Shown here in pieces: positions 63,001 through 64,000 of a stretch of DNA of 64,000 nucleotides. The stretch spans positions 1,710,472,889 through 1,710,536,888 of the forward strand of contig OY728125.1 of the NCBI GenBank assembly GCA_963277665.1, in the 5' to 3' direction. A program made the position numbers and the translations under genes. This DNA comes from Viscum album. Its lineage: Eukaryota; Streptophyta; Magnoliopsida; Santalales; Viscaceae. Below the pieces are notes generated by a model that was not told where the DNA came from, searched no databases, and saw nothing but the letters and a program-made list of their open reading frames with translations. Every line of letters starts with the position of its first letter. Position 1 is the first letter of the stretch.

Positions 63001-63765
63001 AATCATTGATGAACCAGGAAAAGGTGGAGCTTAGATAGAGTTTAGTTGTTGTAGATAGACTTCAAATGGATCTAGGAGTTAATTTTTTGTTGCTTCCCAT
63101 GTGTTGTTAGCAAGTTGGGTTCTTTTACAATTTTTATAGTCATGTATTTGGTTCATTTTACTTTGATGTAGTTATTATTATAATTTGATATGGGATAGTT
63201 CTTATGCGTGCATTCCAACATTAAAAATATATTTTCAATGTCTGTGGAAATAGCATCTTTTACTAACCGACATTAGAAAAAAAAGTTGACTTGAAAATCC
63301 ATTTTCTACACAAGCGGTTATCATATTACCAACATGGAAAATAATTTTGACGTCTTACAACATTGTTTTTAATTTTTCATGGATAATTTTTTGTAATCCT
63401 CATAGATGCACATTGGTATACTGAACTATGATATTTCATATGAGTTTTTTCATATCTTTCCTTTTTGTAATTATTCTATGTTAATTGTTATCTCATGGTC
63501 ATGCGAATCAATAAAAGATAAAAAATGATAGTTCATTAAATTAACTAAATTTATAAGAAAACAATAAAAACATACATTCGTTGTTGAATCTTGATTAGAT
63601 CGTGAAAGAAAAAACAAATTAATATTATTCATAGAAACAAATATAGAAACAATGAACAAAATCCAGTCATAAAAATTTAAAATATTTTATATGGGATTAT
63701 TTTAAAGGGTTTTACAAAAACAATTAAATGGGATAGGGTTCCCAATATTTTTAAAAACGGGTCCT
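63001..63765. other. Unassigned sequence beyond the CACTA end
   Basis: About 765 bases with no coding relic, terminal repeat or similarity to other parts of the window. The first 200 bases are of more normal composition and might be the sequence into which the transposon inserted. Confidence 0.3.
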
Positions 63766-63920
63766 AAGATGTGTGAACGTCATTCATGCATCTTCAAACC
63801 CAGGAAGATGTGTGAATGAGGTTCACACATCCTAGGCACGGCGTGAGATGTGTGAACCCCATTCACACATCCTTCATGAAGTGGATAAAGGATGCATGAA
63901 TGGGGTTCACTCTTCCTCCA
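63766..63920. repeat. Four tandem imperfect palindromes, ~40 bp period
   Basis: Inverted repeats GATGTGTGAA-N(4-6)-TTCACACATC lie at about 63768-63793, 63808-63832, 63847-63872 and 63891-63917. The middle two are near perfect and the outer two carry GCATG or CTCTT changes. The motif occurs nowhere else in the window. Downstream to 64000 is AT-rich. Confidence 0.85.
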
Positions 63921-64000
63921 GAATTTTTTAATTTTTTTTACTATTTTTGTTTATTTAAAAAATTTATTTTTTTGTTTTGTTTATATATATATATACAACA

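Noticed and set aside
1..64000. tRNA or rRNA genes
   Set aside because: No cloverleaf with T-loop GGTTCGA-type signature or rRNA core was seen. The tRNA-like matches are primer-binding sites only.

Overview
The window is plant nuclear DNA: AT-rich, old, repeat-dense heterochromatin. I find no intact gene of any kind and no recognisable host gene. The kingdom call rests on the mobile-element lineages. These are chromodomain-bearing Ty3/gypsy elements whose LTR starts TGTAACACCCC, a Ty1/copia element with gag-protease-integrase-RT-RNase H order, CACTA (En/Spm) transposase relics of the TNP2 type, and plant LINE ORF1 relics of the DUF4283/zinc-knuckle type. The density and age of nested repeats suggest a large genome. 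I cannot name a species.

Layout. 1-9655: a gag-only Ty3/gypsy element in + orientation, with a long 5' LTR (cut by the window edge), primer-binding site, broken gag, the last codons of pol, polypurine tract and truncated 3' LTR. 9755-19075: minus-strand LTRs and leaders of related gypsy elements, repeatedly broken and internally duplicated, with a LINE fragment (11240-12070) and an ORF1-only LINE copy ending in a short A-run (13827-16118). 19080-22240: minus-strand chromovirus pol (RT, RNase H, integrase, chromodomain) with the start of its 3' LTR. 22240-24417: mostly unassigned, with an LTR-like start near 23266.

24418-45650: CACTA territory. It holds a CACTA left terminus, AT-rich blocks broken by two LINE ORF1 relics on opposite strands, hairpin-forming subterminal repeats, a candidate promoter and first exon, a long intron-like stretch, a degenerate + strand TNP2 transposase, a second-ORF relic, a minisatellite-bearing insertion, and a second TNP2 relic on the minus strand pointing at the first.

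45655-60062: an array of a ~170 bp satellite organised as alternating A and B monomers (~340 bp dimers). It is split inside one B monomer by a complete but dead 11.3 kb Ty1/copia element (47684-58988) with ~2.9 kb LTRs and a near-identical 5 bp target duplication. 60080-61795: another minus-strand gypsy LTR. 61800-62030: a LINE ORF1 N-terminal relic. 62031-63000: AT-rich block plus CACTA right terminus mirroring the left end at 24418. 63766-63917: four tandem palindromes. All coding relics carry several stops and frameshifts, many explicable as C-to-T or G-to-A changes, as expected of long-methylated DNA.
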